Source of the DNA: Copromyces sp. CBS 386.78
Taxonomy: Eukaryota > Ascomycota > Sordariomycetes > Sordariales > Sordariaceae
Direction: 5' to 3'
Assembly: GCA_030685235.1 (NCBI GenBank)
Contig: MU839188.1
Span: 1-64,000, forward strand
DNA: 64,000 nucleotides
Numbering within the stretch: position 1 is the stretch's first letter; the number at the start of each line of letters is the position of its first letter. This document shows positions 1 through 13,558 of this stretch, one piece after another. Below the pieces are notes generated by a model that worked only from the letters and a program-made list of their open reading frames with translations, was not told the origin of the DNA and searched no databases. Made by a program: the position numbers and the translations under genes.

Positions 1-94
1 AAAAATTTTGGAGTGCATTAGTGTGCCTTGGCGCGCGGGAAGGGTGGGGCTACGGTGCAGGAAGACATTCATTACGGTGCGAAAAGACATTCTC
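1..94. mobile_element. Right terminal inverted repeat of a MULE/MITE cut by the window edge
   Basis: The sequence matches the right ends of the other Mutator-like elements here: a motif with gcattag and gcgcgcggg, then a GGGTGGGGCTACGGTG block, then a terminal block ending GAAAAGACATTCTC. By analogy with complete copies the element ends at base 94 and the next 8 bases (TAATTAAA) should be the target duplication. Its partner lies outside the window, so autonomy cannot be judged. It is inserted in Copia-1 sequence. Confidence 0.85.
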
Positions 95-362
95 TAATTA
101 AAAGTAATTAAAACTTTAGCAATTAATTACTTAAAGACGGGCTTATAATTTAGAGGGTCCTACCTCTTAAGCTAGAAGACTTCTTCCTTACGAAGCCGGC
201 GAAAGATTGTATATTAGCGGTAAAGAAAGAATTTATTAAATTTAATAGTGGGATCCGGGTTAAAAAGGTTATAGTAATTATTACGATAATTATAATAAAT
301 ACTACGATAGCCTAGACTTAGACCTAAATTTAGATTTAAATTAACGAAGACAGTATTAAGAC
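95..362 (+). mobile_element. Copia-1, left fragment (RIPed, upstream or N-terminal gag region)
   Basis: AT-rich DNA between the MULE end at 94 and the Gypsy-A 5' LTR at 363. Its last five bases, AAGAC (358-362), are repeated directly after the Gypsy-A 3' LTR (24842-24846), so this fragment and 24842-30527 were once contiguous. A plausible reading frame runs across the rejoined junction. Stop codons throughout are TAA/TAG, as expected after RIP. Confidence 0.7.
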
Positions 363-709
363 TGTTAGGGGAATTCTGGGCAGATGCCCAGATAACCCGC
401 TCTATCTTAGCATGCGCTCATTTAAGCAGTCTATACTATATAAGAGTACTCCCCAATCAACTTCCGTTAAGGTTAATTAAATTATTAATTTATATTATAT
501 TAACCTTACGTCTACTTTATTCATACTCTATAAAATCGTATACAGGGTCCTAGGTTAAGGCTTTCGTTAATATTGCCTTACGCTTCCTTTAATAATATTA
601 TCGCCCATTATTACGTACTATTACTCTATCTAATAACTAATCGTACTCTTTATCTTTTATTATTATTATTATCTATAGTATTACTTATAAAGACTCTCTT
701 TGTATAATA
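363..709 (+). repeat. Gypsy-A 5' LTR
   Basis: Begins TGTTAGGGGAATTC and ends near ...TGTATAATA. It aligns over its whole length with 24497-24841, nearly all differences being transitions. It is preceded by AAGAC. The left part keeps more G+C than the internal element. Confidence 0.88.
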
Positions 710-3700
710 AATAGTACTTACAATTTAATTTAAATCGACCTTATTATTCCCTTCTCTTCCTTTCATAAAAAGGGGAGATTATATTTATTATAATAGTCTT
801 AATAACGATTTATTAGATTTATTACTACTTATTCGATTTATTCGAATTAACTTCTTCAATATAAAACCCTCTTAAATAATACTTTTACCCCTTTTTTTAC
901 GTATTTTATTTATTTAAATTTAATAATTAGCTTTTAAAATGGCCGAAAATAATAGCTAACCTACGTTGGCCTATAAATTTTAGGACGATTAAATTACTTA
1001 TAAAGTATAATAAATCTACTAATTCGTTATTAAATAATTTCAAATTTACTACAAAGAATATTTTACTATAGTAGCCGGTAATTTTATTATTAAAACTACG
1101 TAATTTTACTTTAAAGAAGACAGCTATATCGGAATTAATAAAAATTAGTTTAAAAAATTCGTTACTAATAATTATAATAAAAGTTAGGTCGTCGATTATA
1201 ATATAGCTGATAAAGAAATAGTATTCGTCCTACGCAAATACTATAATTTAATTAATAATTATTCGGTCACGATCCGTTAAATTTAACCTTTCGGAAAAAT
1301 AAATAAATAATTTATATAGTTAAGGAAGAAGTATTAGTAAACCTTTTATATAAATTTAAAGAAAGAATGTAAAAAGGCAAAAAAAATTATAAAAGTAAAG
1401 ATAAATTAGGTTTAACTATTATTTCCCCCGCCCGTTCCTTATAATATAGGCGAAGATATCGTTAATATTACTATTCGTATACTAATTTTTAAAAGTATTA
1501 ATACTTTTTTTATTATTAATTTCTAAAATCCTAATAATTTTAATTTATCTAATATAATTAGAATAATTAATATGCCGCCGCTCCCGCCGGCTCCTTCTAA
1601 AGTCTCTATTATTATAGTTAATATACTACTTATTTAATCGATTAAAATTCATATTCGCCTACTTTCGCTTACTAAATCTATTATCTCCCGAATAAATTTA
1701 ATAGTAAATACCGCCGCCGCCCTTACCGAGAAATTTGCTATTAATTCTATTATAAAGGCTTTTATAAATATAATATAAATAGAAGCGTTAATTCGATTCG
1801 TATAGAAGTAGTAGTAAAATTATATAAACTAATTATTAGAACCTACTATAGCCGATAAATTTCCTATTTATTTCGTTAATCTTATTTGAAATATTTTATA
1901 CCTTACTAAAAATAATATAAAATTAGGGTTTAGCTTTACGGCTCTTATAGCCGTACGGCGGTATTCCGGTTAATTTTCTAATTATATAATAGTAAATTAG
2001 CTTTAGTATTTTAATATTTTTAGTCTTATTATTAATTGTATTATAATTAGCGTTAAGGACCCTTAGGACGTTATTAATTTTACGAATCGTATAAAAGATC
2101 TTTAGATTAATTATATTAATTATTAATTATAAATTATTAATCCTAATTATTCACTTATTTATATACGTATTAATAATCTCCTATTAGTTATAAAATATTA
2201 TAGTCTAATCTTTAAAAACGTCGTTAATAGCAGTATAATTTCCGAAGAAATTGTTGAATAGGATTAATAGCCTATTAATAATAATAAAATTAAAAAGCGT
2301 AATCGTTAGGTTAAATAATATACTTACTTTATCGAATAAATTAATTAAGTTCGATTAATTTAGTAAATGCTAATTTAAGCGTTTAAAACTCCTATTCAAC
2401 CTACCTTTATATAAATTTCTTCAGCCTATATTTTATTAATTTAATTTATTAATAGTTAATTTATTCTCGCTTAATAGGGTTTTTTTTTATTACGTCCTAA
2501 TAACCGTTAAAATATTCTTCTTAGTAATAAATAGTATATTTTAGTATACTTCGCTAATAATTCTTCTAATTCTTCCTATCCGTTAGAAGAAGCTAATAGT
2601 ACTTATCACGGGGCGAGATGGCACCGTAGGGGGTATGATGAGATATGCGTTGTTGCATGAGGAGAAAGGAGGAGAGAAGGAAGTGTGCGCGGAGGTCTGG
2701 CTGTATATGGGCAAGGGCCCTACAGACCAGACCGTGCGCGGGCACGTGAGGCTGCACGTGACGATGACATGTGCGAGGCTAGAGCTCTGGGCTCTGGTCG
2801 GCACAGCACATGTGCAGTCAGTGCAGCACAGCACATCACAGGTCTAACCCTGTGATAGTACTAGTACTATATTGGAAAACGCCCTTCTCTTTAATAATAT
2901 ATTCGAAGAGATTTATATTTGTATTATTGAGTTTAAGGAGCGTAAGAATAGAAGATCGACTATTCCTACTAATATTATTAATAATAAATAAATTTAGTAG
3001 AAGTTTTTTAAGGTTGGAATATTCTATTTTAATGCCCCTAAAAATAAAAAGCGTTATAGAGTCTATACGGATAGTAAGATTAATATTTTTATTAATTGCT
3101 ACCTATTTACTAATTCGTTCGAAGATTCAACTTTAATTTATATTAAACGACGCGAAGTAATTACTAATAATTTTCAATATTTATTACGTAGTACTACCCT
3201 TTTTTAGTAAATTAGTACACTTTTTTAAGGTAAATGCGTTAAGTTTAGTAGTAATTTGGGTAAAATTATTAAAACTTTTTATTATATTTTTAAGATTAAA
3301 CCCAATTAAGTATAGAAGTGGCTTAATATTTACTATTTTACTATTAAATTTAATAAAAAAGGCGATCTAGTATTATATAATTTCTTTATAAAACTATTTA
3401 AATACCTACGATTGTAAAGTAATTTAACTAATCTTTAATTATATATTTATTTCTAAAATAGTCTATACCCTAAATTAAAGTCCTATTACGTTAAACTTAC
3501 CCTCGGATATATTTTAAAATAATATATTAATAATGTTAAAAAATTTTTTATTTTAATTCGGAGTAAATTCGTCGATTTTATTAAAAGTCTTCACTTAATT
3601 TATTTCGTTTTTAATAACCACCCCGAAAATATAATTGAATTAGATATTATATTTGCCGTTTATATTGGGTTTTAGAGCGAAAATAAAGGAATATATAAAA

Positions 3701-4600
3701 AGGACTTTTTCCCGAATAATAATAGGCTTATTAAAAGAAATCGTCCTAAATTTCTATTTTAGAAGATTAATAATAATTTTAATAAGTCCGGTACCGTTAA
3801 TTGAAGTAATTATTATCGATATATTAGGAAGAAGTTTAATAAATAAATTAAATTTCGAAACGGTCGTTATATTTATATTAATAGTATTACCGTTTTCGAA
3901 GACGAATTTAAGGTAAAGGATAAAATTAATTACTTAGAGAATTAAACTTATTATTTTATAAGTGATTTTAAAGAGAAGGTAATTAAATCTAATATAAATA
4001 ATTTTGCCGTTAAGTATAATAATATTTCTTCTACTTACTTTATTAGTTTTCCCGTACTTTATACTAATATATCTAGTAATATATTTTGAACTTCTACAAT
4101 TTCGATATTAAATTATACGATTTCTATTACTATTATTAATATTATACCCGTCGTAAGTATTAAATATAATAATAAAGATAAATCCTTATCGTTAAATCTA
4201 TTATCCGATTTTAATTTTACTATAGTTCTTAAACGCTTAAAAATAACTTAAACGTTTTATAAATTGTTTAATCCTTCGTTTAAAATTAAAAATATTTCGT
4301 CCGGAATTTTCTAAAAGGCTTTAAATAAGGGTAAGAGGGTAAAGGAAGTAAATATTATATTAAGATTACTTATTTTAGTAGACGGTTAGAAACTTAAATT
4401 ATTAAATATTTAATATAAAAGTTAATATATTCTATTAGCTTTTATAGAAGGATAGACTATCGAAACTATTACGGATATTACTACCCGAAATAGAATACTA
4501 AATTTATAGAAGGCTATATTATATTTAAAGGTCGATATTAAATCGAATTTAAATACGCCTCCCGTTATTATTTATCTTAATTTTAAGTATTCTTCGATAG
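710..4600 (+). pseudogene. Gypsy-A gag-like coding region (RIP-eroded)
   Basis: Long stretches remain readable in the plus direction if TAA/TAG are taken as mutated Gln/Trp codons. A candidate start lies near 940 (ATGGCCGAAAATAAT). The 254-bp GC island interrupts it at 2604-2857. The part at about 3000-3950 reads as a compact helical gag-like segment. At nearly 4 kb it is long for a gag and may hold two ORFs. I do not recognise a zinc knuckle with confidence, so the gag label comes mainly from position upstream of protease and RT. Confidence 0.5.
2604..2857. mobile_element. 254-bp GC-rich un-RIPed insertion with 10-bp terminal inverted repeats
   Basis: This GC-rich, CpA-rich island sits in strongly AT-rich Gypsy-A sequence. 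Its ends are inverted: TATCACGGGG at the left and CCCTGTGATA at the right (9 of 10 match). It is flanked by the direct repeat GTACT (2599-2603 and 2858-2862), a 5-bp target duplication. It could be a MITE. It could also be a solo LTR that originally ended TGTCAC...GTGACA, with only the outermost bases touched by RIP. Short ORFs on both strands have no recognisable product. Confidence 0.7.
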
Positions 4601-4970
4601 TAGTAAGTCGGGTATTTATTGAAAAGTTTTCCCTGAATATTCAATATATTAAATTCCTACCGAACGTTATAAATAGAATTAATTCGAAAACGGTTATTAA
4701 TATTATAGCTAAATTTAATTTCTATATAGAAAGGAAAGTTAACGGTATTAAAATTAATAGCTACTTCCAAATTTCTACGTTAGTTATCGAAGAATTAAGC
4801 TTAAATATATTATTAGGAACGGATTTTCTTCGTAATTATAATATTAAGTTTAATTTTAATACTATTCTTTATTCATTTAGATCTATATTTAGTATAAAAG
4901 TATAGGGTAAGGTTTTTTCTAAGAAGGACGAATCGGAAAAAGATATTCTTATTGCCGAAATATTTATTAA
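4600..4970 (+). pseudogene. Gypsy-A aspartic protease domain (RIP-eroded)
   Basis: The plus-strand reading near 4805-4850 contains LLGTDFLRNYN, the usual C-terminal signature of retropepsins (LLGxDWL), preceded by a region with hydrophobic strands typical of the fold. It lies between the gag-like region and the RT. The catalytic DSG triad is not clearly preserved. Confidence 0.6.
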
Positions 4971-5599
4971 ATAAGATATAATCCTTCTAATTTACTATTC
5001 CGGCATCCTTCCAGTCCGGTATAGTATTTAATTTAATAATTAATACTCCCTAAATAAACGTCCCGCTTATAATTTTTATATTTAATTATTTAATTTATTA
5101 AATACTATAGTAGATAATAAAACCTTTGAAGTAGTTCTATATTTAAATTAATTTAATAATAACCTTTTTATTCCTATAAATACCTGTATCAGTATAATTA
5201 TACGCCCGTCGCTTAAGGTTATTAAAACGGCTATACTTTTTAATATATTTAATATAGCCTATTTAGCCCCCGAAATATAAATTAGCCTTTCCCTTAAATA
5301 GTATATTATATATATTAACTGAAGTACCGAAAACGATAAAAAAGTAGTAATTTGGAAAGAAACTTTTAGCGTCCTATTATATAAATTAAATAAATTTAAT
5401 AATATTAAATCCATTCCCTCCGAAATAAGTATTAATATTTATAATAACGACTCCGATTTTATTTAATAAATAAAGAGCCTCTTAAATAAATACGTCGACG
5501 TTTTTAGAAATTAGGGGATTATTCTAATAAAGGAGGAGGATAAAATACGTATAAACTTTATTAAAGAATAGTAAAATTAGCGGAGAATCGTTAAATTTT

Positions 5600-7010
5600 A
5601 CTTATTAGGAGTTAAAGATTGTGAATTCTTTAATAAAGAATATAATAAATTATATACGTAAGGTAAAATATCCTTTATATTATAGTTTACTCCTATTGCG
5701 TACTTTATTTTTATTATATAGTAAAAAGTTAATAACGTTGATAAACCCCGAATAATCGTTAATTTTCGCCCTTTAAATAGTATTATAATATCGGACGTCT
5801 ATTTATTGCCCGATTAGGAAGATATAATTAATAGAATAGTCAGTAAGAAGTTCTTTAATATTTTTAACGCTACCGGATTTTTTTATTAATTATTAGTTTT
5901 TACGCTCTATTACAATTATATAGTAATAATTAGCATTCGTAGGCTTAAATAATTTAACGTCGTATTTATAAGTTTTAAAAACTCGCCTATATTCGTATAA
6001 CGTTTTATAAACTAATTATTTTTCGACTACCAATTATTTATACGCGCTTATATTAATAATATCGTTATTTTTAACGATATTGAAAAAGAATATTTAAAAT
6101 ATATTAATATTATAATAGTATTCTTTAATAAATATCGTATTTATATCGGCGCTTACAAATTATTTATAGTTTTTCCATCCGTTTAACTTTTTAAGAATAT
6201 TATTAACGGCCAAAGTCGTTAACGTACAGAAGATTATATTAAAATATTCCAAAAGTTTAATTTCCTTAATATACTAAATACCCTAGAGATTTATCTAGAT
6301 ATAGCCGGCTAATTGCATTAAAAAATACTATAATTCGCTGTAAAGGAAGAGTTATTTAATTATAAGAAAACGGAACTATTAAAACGAATATAAGAATTGG
6401 GAGATCTAAAATTAAGAGCGATAAAATAAGCGAAAAAGGCTTATATTTCTAAAGTTAAATTTAAACTTATTAAAGAAGAATTCGAAGCCTTTCGTAGCAT
6501 ATAAGAAAATTTATATAATTAAACGTACTTATATTATTATATTAAAATAGATATATTATTTATTAAAATTAACGTTAGTAATATTACGTATAGTATTTAT
6601 ATCTTCTCATTTAAATGCAAATAGGATAGCAAATTTATTCCTAATATATATAAAATCCTATTAACGATAATTAAGCCTATTTATTTCCTATTAAAATTAA
6701 CAACCTTAGTAGAAAAGAAATACAATTTAATAGAGGTAGAGATCGCCGCTATTATTTAAATACTACGAAAATTACGGAAAATAGTCCAATCTAATATTCG
6801 CCCTATAAATATTATTATAGATTACGCTTCTACTACTAATATTATTAAGTATATATTCTTAAAAACGATAGATTTAGCGAAAATAAACCCTAAATTCGTT
6901 AATACTACTAATTAGGCATTATAATTCAATTTAAATATTTTTTATATTCTAGGACTATTAAATATTATACCCGATACTTTATTAAAATTACTTATAATTG
7001 AAACCGCTAA
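5600..7010 (+). pseudogene. Gypsy-A reverse transcriptase and RNase H (RIP-eroded)
   Basis: The reading near 5740-5850 matches the RT palm entry, with KPR-I-IVNFRPLNS followed by LLP. Near 6045 the sequence reads AYINNIVIF, a mutated form of the (Y/V)xDDI(L/V)(I/V)(F/Y) catalytic box, with both Asp codons GAC changed to AAT/AAC by G-to-A transitions. Near 6815-6990 RNase H/connection signatures follow, ending in NIIPDTL, a form of the DALSR motif common in Gypsy elements. Many in-frame TAA/TAG codons make it nonfunctional. Confidence 0.8.
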
Positions 7011-7059
7011 TAATAACGATCCTTCGAACGAACTTACTGATATTTAATCCTATTTTAAT

Positions 7060-8765
7060 TATTTAGGAAGTTTCAACGCTTTTTCCTTTATATACGTAGA
7101 AATTTCCCTAAATATTCGGATAATTTTACCGGTTATCGCTCCTACCTTTAAAAAATATTCGTAGATACTTACCCCTCCAATTTAAAATATAGTAGAGTTT
7201 TACGCCTAATTACGAATATTAACGCTCTAAATTATATATATATACGCCGCTTAAATAAAAAGCCTAATTTCCCGGCTAGTCCTTATGTAATTAACGACAG
7301 CTTTCTCTTCTACGTCAATTATTTAAATAAAAGGCGCGTATATATTTTTCGTACCTATATATAAAAAATACTAGAATTAATTTATAACGAAAAGTACTAT
7401 TTTAGTATTAATCGTATAATAGCGGATTTATCGTAATTTTATATAAAACATAAAACCTAAATAGTCCGAAAATATATTAAATATTATAAAATATATTATT
7501 AAAATTAATAAAATTAATAATTAATACCCAGCGAATTACTATTAATTCGAACGTTCCTACGGCCTTATTATACGATTATAATAAATGTTATTACTAATAT
7601 ACTTACGGTTAAATTTACTAATATTATATAGTCCCTCCTAAAATTCGACGAATTTAATACTATATATATTGTAATTTATAAATTTAGTAAGAAAGTCCTA
7701 TTATTAACGGATTATTCAACGTACGGAGCGAAAAAATAAGCAATCGTTCTACTATAAACTTTATAATACTATAATTAAAGCTTGCTAGTTACTATTATTA
7801 GTAATTAAAATCCAAAATTCATTTCTAAGATTTAGAAGAGTATCTTCAAAGCTTTAGCCGTTAATCTTCTCTTTTTAACGGCCTACTATATTTAAACAGA
7901 CAGTTAATTTAAACATATAAATTAAATAGCCGAAATAGTAATCTATATATAGTATACTACTAATATACTCTTATAGACGTTAATATTAGCCGCCCTATAA
8001 TATAACCTAAATAATATTATATAATTAATAATCGGTTTATTTCCTAATAAATTAATATATAGATTTAAATTTCGAATAGTATTTAATTTACTAATACTAA
8101 ATATAGAAGAGGCGTTAACTACGGAATCTTTTGCGTTAATCTATTAAGAATTCTAATTGGAAGTTATAAAGTTTATTAATCGGGCCGGTATAACTACTAA
8201 AAAATAATATAATACTAAATATTCACCGGTTATATTTAAGGTTAGCAATAAGGTTTATTTTTAATTTAATAAAGGCTACTATTTATTAAACGCTCCGAAG
8301 AAGAAATTTTCCGCCGAATATATAGGACTATACCGGATTTTAAAAAAGGTCGGCCTTTTAATCTATAAATTTAATTTATTAAGAATTTGGCGTATATATT
8401 TGGTTATTTTAATAACCTATCTTTATAAGCCAGTATAAAGTCCGGACCCGTTTAATTAAAAAGTACTGCCGCTAAAACCCGTTAAAGTTAACGGTTAAGA
8501 GGAATAGGAAATTGAAAGTTTAGTAATAAAGAATTAAAATTTGTTAAATATAAAATATTTAATTAAATAGACCGGCTTTCAAAATAAGGATAATATTTAG
8601 GAATTACGTACGGAGCTTATAAAGAATTCGAAGGAGAAAATAAAGGAATTTGAGCGCGAATACCTATTAGAATTATTATTTAAGGGTATTCGTAGGAAAA
8701 TCGTTTAATATATTAACCGCCCGTTAAAGCGCTAATAATATTAAACTTTTCGTTCGGAAGGGGGA
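7060..8765 (+). pseudogene. Gypsy-A integrase with C-terminal chromodomain (RIP-eroded)
   Basis: The integrase core is recognisable near 7640-7760 (F-N-T-IYIVIYKFSKKVLLLTDYST). Near 8320-8450 the GPYRxLKKVG...YKF.LP..WRIxPV block typical of fungal Ty3/Gypsy integrase tails is readable. A chromodomain-like segment follows at about 8545-8665 (KYLIK-TGFQNKDNI-EL). Chromodomains in this position define chromoviruses and in known members bind methylated histone H3K9, directing integration to heterochromatin. The coding region ends near 8765 at a purine-rich stretch. Confidence 0.78.
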
Positions 8766-9493
8766 GAGTTAGAAAATTGCGAAAGGTTTAAAGTATTTTC
8801 TTTTATTATTTTAATTTCCTATTTATTTCTTTTATTTTTCCTTTCTAATTTTTATAGTTAGCTTATTAAAATTTCTAAATATTTGTTCAATTGATTATAT
8901 TATTATATTAGTAAAGCGGTTAAATTGGGTATTATCGTTTTTATTCTATCCTTTTCGAATAGTAGTCTAATATAACATTATATACTTAATCGAAGTAAGT
9001 AATAAGATTTAAGGTAAATAATTCCTAATAGGTAAGTAAATTGCAATTAGAGGTAGAGCTTAAAAGTCTTAATACGTATATAACCTTTAATATAATATAG
9101 ATTTATTTCCTCTCTTTTAAAAACTTTTCTACTCTATTAATAATATTATTATAACTTACTTTATCTTTACCTTCTTACCCTATTAAATTTAGCTAACCCT
9201 AGCTTAAAATATAATAACTTAATATAATTATAGTAGATATTAGCGCCCTTAACGATCCTAATCTAACGAAGTTTATTAATTAGATTAATTATTATAATAA
9301 TTTTAATAGATTATTACGCTAGTATAATTAAAATCGCTTCCTCTCCCCGCTTAATTTAAAAACCAATTAACGCTTCCCTACGCTAGTTAATATAGTTAAA
9401 TATTTAAATCGCTATATAATTATAAATAACGCTGCTAAAACTATTAGTTTAGGTTGTAATTCGCTTTATATTATATTACCCGGCTTTATTATA
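8766..9493 (+). pseudogene. Gypsy-A downstream accessory ORF 1, left part (unrecognised)
   Basis: After the pol stop the sequence does not run into a 3' LTR. From about 9130 a plus-strand frame is open apart from TAA/TAG codons and continues without frameshift across the MULE-1 target site into 13102-13558. Such frame continuity over a later insertion suggests real coding sequence. I do not recognise the product. The portion 8766-9130 looks non-coding. Confidence 0.4.
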
Positions 9494-12400
9494 GAGAAAG
9501 TCTTTTCGCACCGCCATAAATGTCTTTATACACCGCCGCCCCACCCCTCTCGCATTTTTGGCCAATTAAATCGCTCGCATCTAAACCGCGGTCTACCTAC
9601 CCTTTTACAGTAGTATTCTTTTATAAATTTCACCTAGAAATCTTAGCATTATATTCTTTCATAAAATATCATGCCTAATACCAAGCCCAAATCTATACCC
9701 AAATCTATACCTAGATCTATACCCAAATTGGCCACTTTATAGCACACTTTATAGCGCACTTTACAAGGTATTAGCGGCACGGTCGTACATTATACAATCG
9801 CACATCGCTTAATTAAACAATCAATTAATCGTACTCAATCTATATTAATCTATACAATAATAATCTATTTAATATTTATCGTATAATCGTTTAGTCTCTT
9901 GCTAGAAGGCTCCTAGAGTTACTACTATGTACTAGCGATACGTATACTACGACGACTGCCCTATATGCTAGTAGGAGCAGTATTAGCAAGTATATTTCCC
10001 CCCCTTATGCCTCCTCCTTTCGCAATGCTAATAATATAACTTCCTCGTCCTTATATAGAGCTACTATCTCCCCCTATACCTCCTCCTCTTATACTACTAC
10101 GAAAGCGGCCTCGTCCCCTCGTTTATAAAGTAGCTGGATTATAGTAGTTAATTTAATCCTCTACCTCTAAATCTACGCCCTCCCAGCTAAACGCGACTCG
10201 TTAAATTAATAAGGCAATTCGTATCGACGCTATAAAGTTCTAATTTTATACGGGAAGTCGGCCGTAGGTAGGCTAGAAGCGAAGCTTTTTTCGAAATTAT
10301 AATACTACTACTTAGAAGTAAATTAGTATAATAAAGGGTAGAGGAATTTAGGAGTTAATTAATATAATTAGTCGGAATATTAGAATTCGAATATTAATTA
10401 GTATAATTAATTAGGGAGTACGAGGTTCTAAAGTAAAGGGGGTATTATAGTGGGGGCGACCTTTAAACTTCGTAACCTTATTAAAGTCCTAATATTTTAA
10501 ATATTTATCTTCGTTATTAAAAAATTTATAAAACTACTAGAAGGAATAATAATCGAATTTATTAAATATAAATAATTAATCTCAATTAAGAAGGGATTCG
10601 AATATCGTATACGAATATGGTAAATTATATTATATAGTAAATTTACCGGTATATAGCTCTAATTTATCGGAATTTAGGTTAACCGCCGTAGGAATAATAT
10701 TAAATATAATACAACGTTAATAAATAACTTTATTAAGAGCTTTCTAATATACTTTTTTTATAGGCCTCCTTTACCTATAACTAATTAAAATACTCGTTTT
10801 TAATACAGCGGATTTACTTTTCGGTTTCGTTTTCAATATTGCATTTTATACCCTCGGATAGCTTGAAATTCTATATAACAGCGGCGACAACGGTACTATT
10901 ACCTATATAAACATAAATAAATATAATTAATATACTATAAATTATATAGGGAAGAATATAATCAACTATAATTAACTATAATACTTACCGCTAATAATCT
11001 AATTCTTTAACGTACAATTTACTAATTTAATTAGCGATATAATACAATAGCCGAAGTTTAATCTCTTATTAACATAATAAATAATCTACTCCTCCTTTAC
11101 TACTATATAAATTTCTTTTAAATATATAATAATCGTAGTCTAGTACGTAAAATAATTATAGAACTTTTTAAAGGTAGAATTAAAGTCCTTTTTAATATAC
11201 GTATAATATATATATTTCTAGAGGGTATAAAGGCCTACTCGTAAATATTCTATAGTATTAAGTATAGCCCTTAACGAATTTATATTATTTATTAAGCGGT
11301 TAAGATTGCTAATTACCTCTCAATCTTTATCGTTAAAATCTTTTAAACTTATTGCATTATTAGGTTATATTAGCGTAGGCTAGGCCGATATTAATACCGA
11401 TATTTCTTACTATATTTGTATTTATATTGTAGCGGTATAAATATTAATAATTAAAGCGGCGACCTTTTTATCCTATTTACGTTTAATATTCAATATTATA
11501 TTCTTATTAACGTAAAAGATATAGAGCTATAACTCTATTTAAGGGTAGACTCGCTTAATAACTACCCTTATTACTATATTATAATTTATCATAGTAATTC
11601 GCAATTTATTAGCGGCGATAATTTTATAACGAATATTAACTTAATCTATAAACTAATTAAACCCCTCCTATCGCTCGTTATTAATTAGCCCGAAACTATA
11701 GTTAAAAGTATAGCCAATACTAATTATACTAATAATTTAAAAGAAAGCTAGGCCTTTATTATTAATTTTATACGTATTATTATATATTTAGACCTAGGGA
11801 TTTTCCTTCTATATTTACTCTCCCTATAAATTACTCTAGAAGAAGGTAATTAATTTCATTTTAACAGTATTTTATTAATTAACCGTAAAATAAACCCTAT
11901 TTTCTTCGAAAAGTTTTATAGTAAGCTAGAAGGGGTTATACCCAATTTCTACCTCCTTCTTTAATTTATACCGGAGGTTAACGAGCTATTATAATATAAA
12001 CTACCTTTTGAATTCTAGAAACCTCTTCTCCAATTCTACGGTAATCTCTCTATTAAGTATACCGGGGCGGTTAATATAAATAGTAACGAATACTTTATAT
12101 TCGACTTTAAATACTAAATAAATAAAGGGGTTTTTACTAAGTAAATAATAATATAATTTATAACCTTCCCGCAATTCGAAAGTCTACTATCTATTATTAT
12201 ATTTTAATACCTTAGTATAACCCTATTAAAAATATCCTTATTTAACTATTAAAATAGAACGAAAGTAGTTAATTATCTTTTAAATATATTTAATAAAATA
12301 AGTAAGGTATAGCCGTATATTACCGAAATTAGGAGCGTAATTACTAGAGCGACCCTTTACAATACTATAACCAAATTCTTTTACCTAATTTTAAATAGTT

Positions 12401-13093
12401 ATAACTAATTAATCGAACTTCTTATATTAAGTATTAAAAACGGTATAGTCGCTATACTCATAATAATAAGAAGAGGGGGGCTCGTATAATTCGTCTTCTT
12501 AATCGCTAAATTAGTCCTCATACTCGTTATCGATATTTATAGGCTGGGTAGAAGTAAGCTCAATTAGGTAATAAATTAGTTCAATTAGGTAAGCTAGAAT
12601 ATCGCTAGCGAAGAGGGCGGAGTCGATAAAATCGTCGGGAATATTCGCGCTACGGTCGTACATAGCCGTCGGCTAGGTCGCTATATCAACCATTTACGTT
12701 ACAATTAACTAGGGAAATATATAGAAAGAATAACAGATTATTTCTTACTATAGACAAATACTAGCGTTTTATTTACTTAATAATATCTCGTAATGCGCGC
12801 GATGGTAATTTGATTAATTATAGAAGGGTAGTAATAGTAATAGAGGAAGCAATAATATGATGCGACAATATAAATCGCTAAGTGTAACGATTACGAAATC
12901 TAGCTTATATAGGGGTTTGAATGTGTAATGGGCTATAATCTAGGAGCTTAGCGGGCGCGGTACGGTTTACTAACGCTAAGAATAAGGGCGTGGAGACTTA
13001 GAATGGATACGAGCGATTTGATTGGCCAGAAATGCGGGAGGGGTAGGGCGGCGGTATATGAAGACATTTATGGCGGTGCGAAAAGACTTTCTC
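9494..13093 (-). mobile_element. MULE-1: RIPed Mutator-like element
   Basis: Bounded by inverted ends starting GAGAAAGTCTTTTCGCACCG and by a perfect 8-bp target duplication TTATTATA (9486-9493 and 13094-13101). Its length (3.6 kb) and internal order match MULE-5 at 33548-37118 in the same orientation, with pervasive transitions to A/T. The terminal about 100 bp keeps more G+C than the interior. It is inserted in Gypsy-A accessory sequence. Confidence 0.9.
9918..12693 (-). pseudogene. MULE-1 transposase (RIP-eroded)
   Basis: A minus-strand region aligns base by base with the MULE-5 transposase. Examples are the C-terminal junction near 10460-10490, the catalytic region near 11200-11800 and the N-terminal acidic region near 12440-12690. 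A start codon equivalent to that of MULE-5 lies at 12691-12693. RIP has produced many stops, so no product is expected. Limits are set by alignment with MULE-5 and are approximate. Confidence 0.75.
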
Positions 13094-13101
13094 TTATTAT
13101 A

Positions 13102-13558
13102 AATTTAATCGCTAATATAATTAATAATAAATTAAACGCCTTTTTTAAATATATTTATATATAATATATCGTTAATTTTATTATTAGTTTAGGTAAAGTT
13201 ACCGGCCTATATAACCCTAGTAATCGTTTTCTTAGTACTAAATTTTTCGCCCTTAACAGCATAATAGTATATAATATTAAAACTATATAGTTCGGTCGCC
13301 GTTACGTCCCGTTTATAATAGCGAATTACTTATTTATCTATTACGATAATGTTTTAATTTTGGTTCTTTATAGTATAATCGGCCGTACGGGCGTATAAAT
13401 TAATTTCGATTAAGCTATTTTATAAGTAATAGGCGGCAACGTTAACTATTTAATTATAGTAATTTTATCGGCCCCGATTACGGATAAATTAATTAAAGGT
13501 AATAATTTTGGAAATTAATAAGATTAAGTTCTTTAGGATTATAATCCCCTTATATATA
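13102..13558 (+). pseudogene. Gypsy-A accessory ORF 1, continuation (unrecognised)
   Basis: Continues the frame of 9130-9493 after removal of MULE-1 and one copy of its 8-bp duplication. The translation is hydrophobic with several Gly and Pro residues and is interrupted only by stops that C-to-T or G-to-A changes would explain. Stops become denser near 13520-13540, possibly the true C-terminus. No known domain recognised. It lies between pol and the 3' LTR, where some elements carry an extra gene. Confidence 0.4.
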
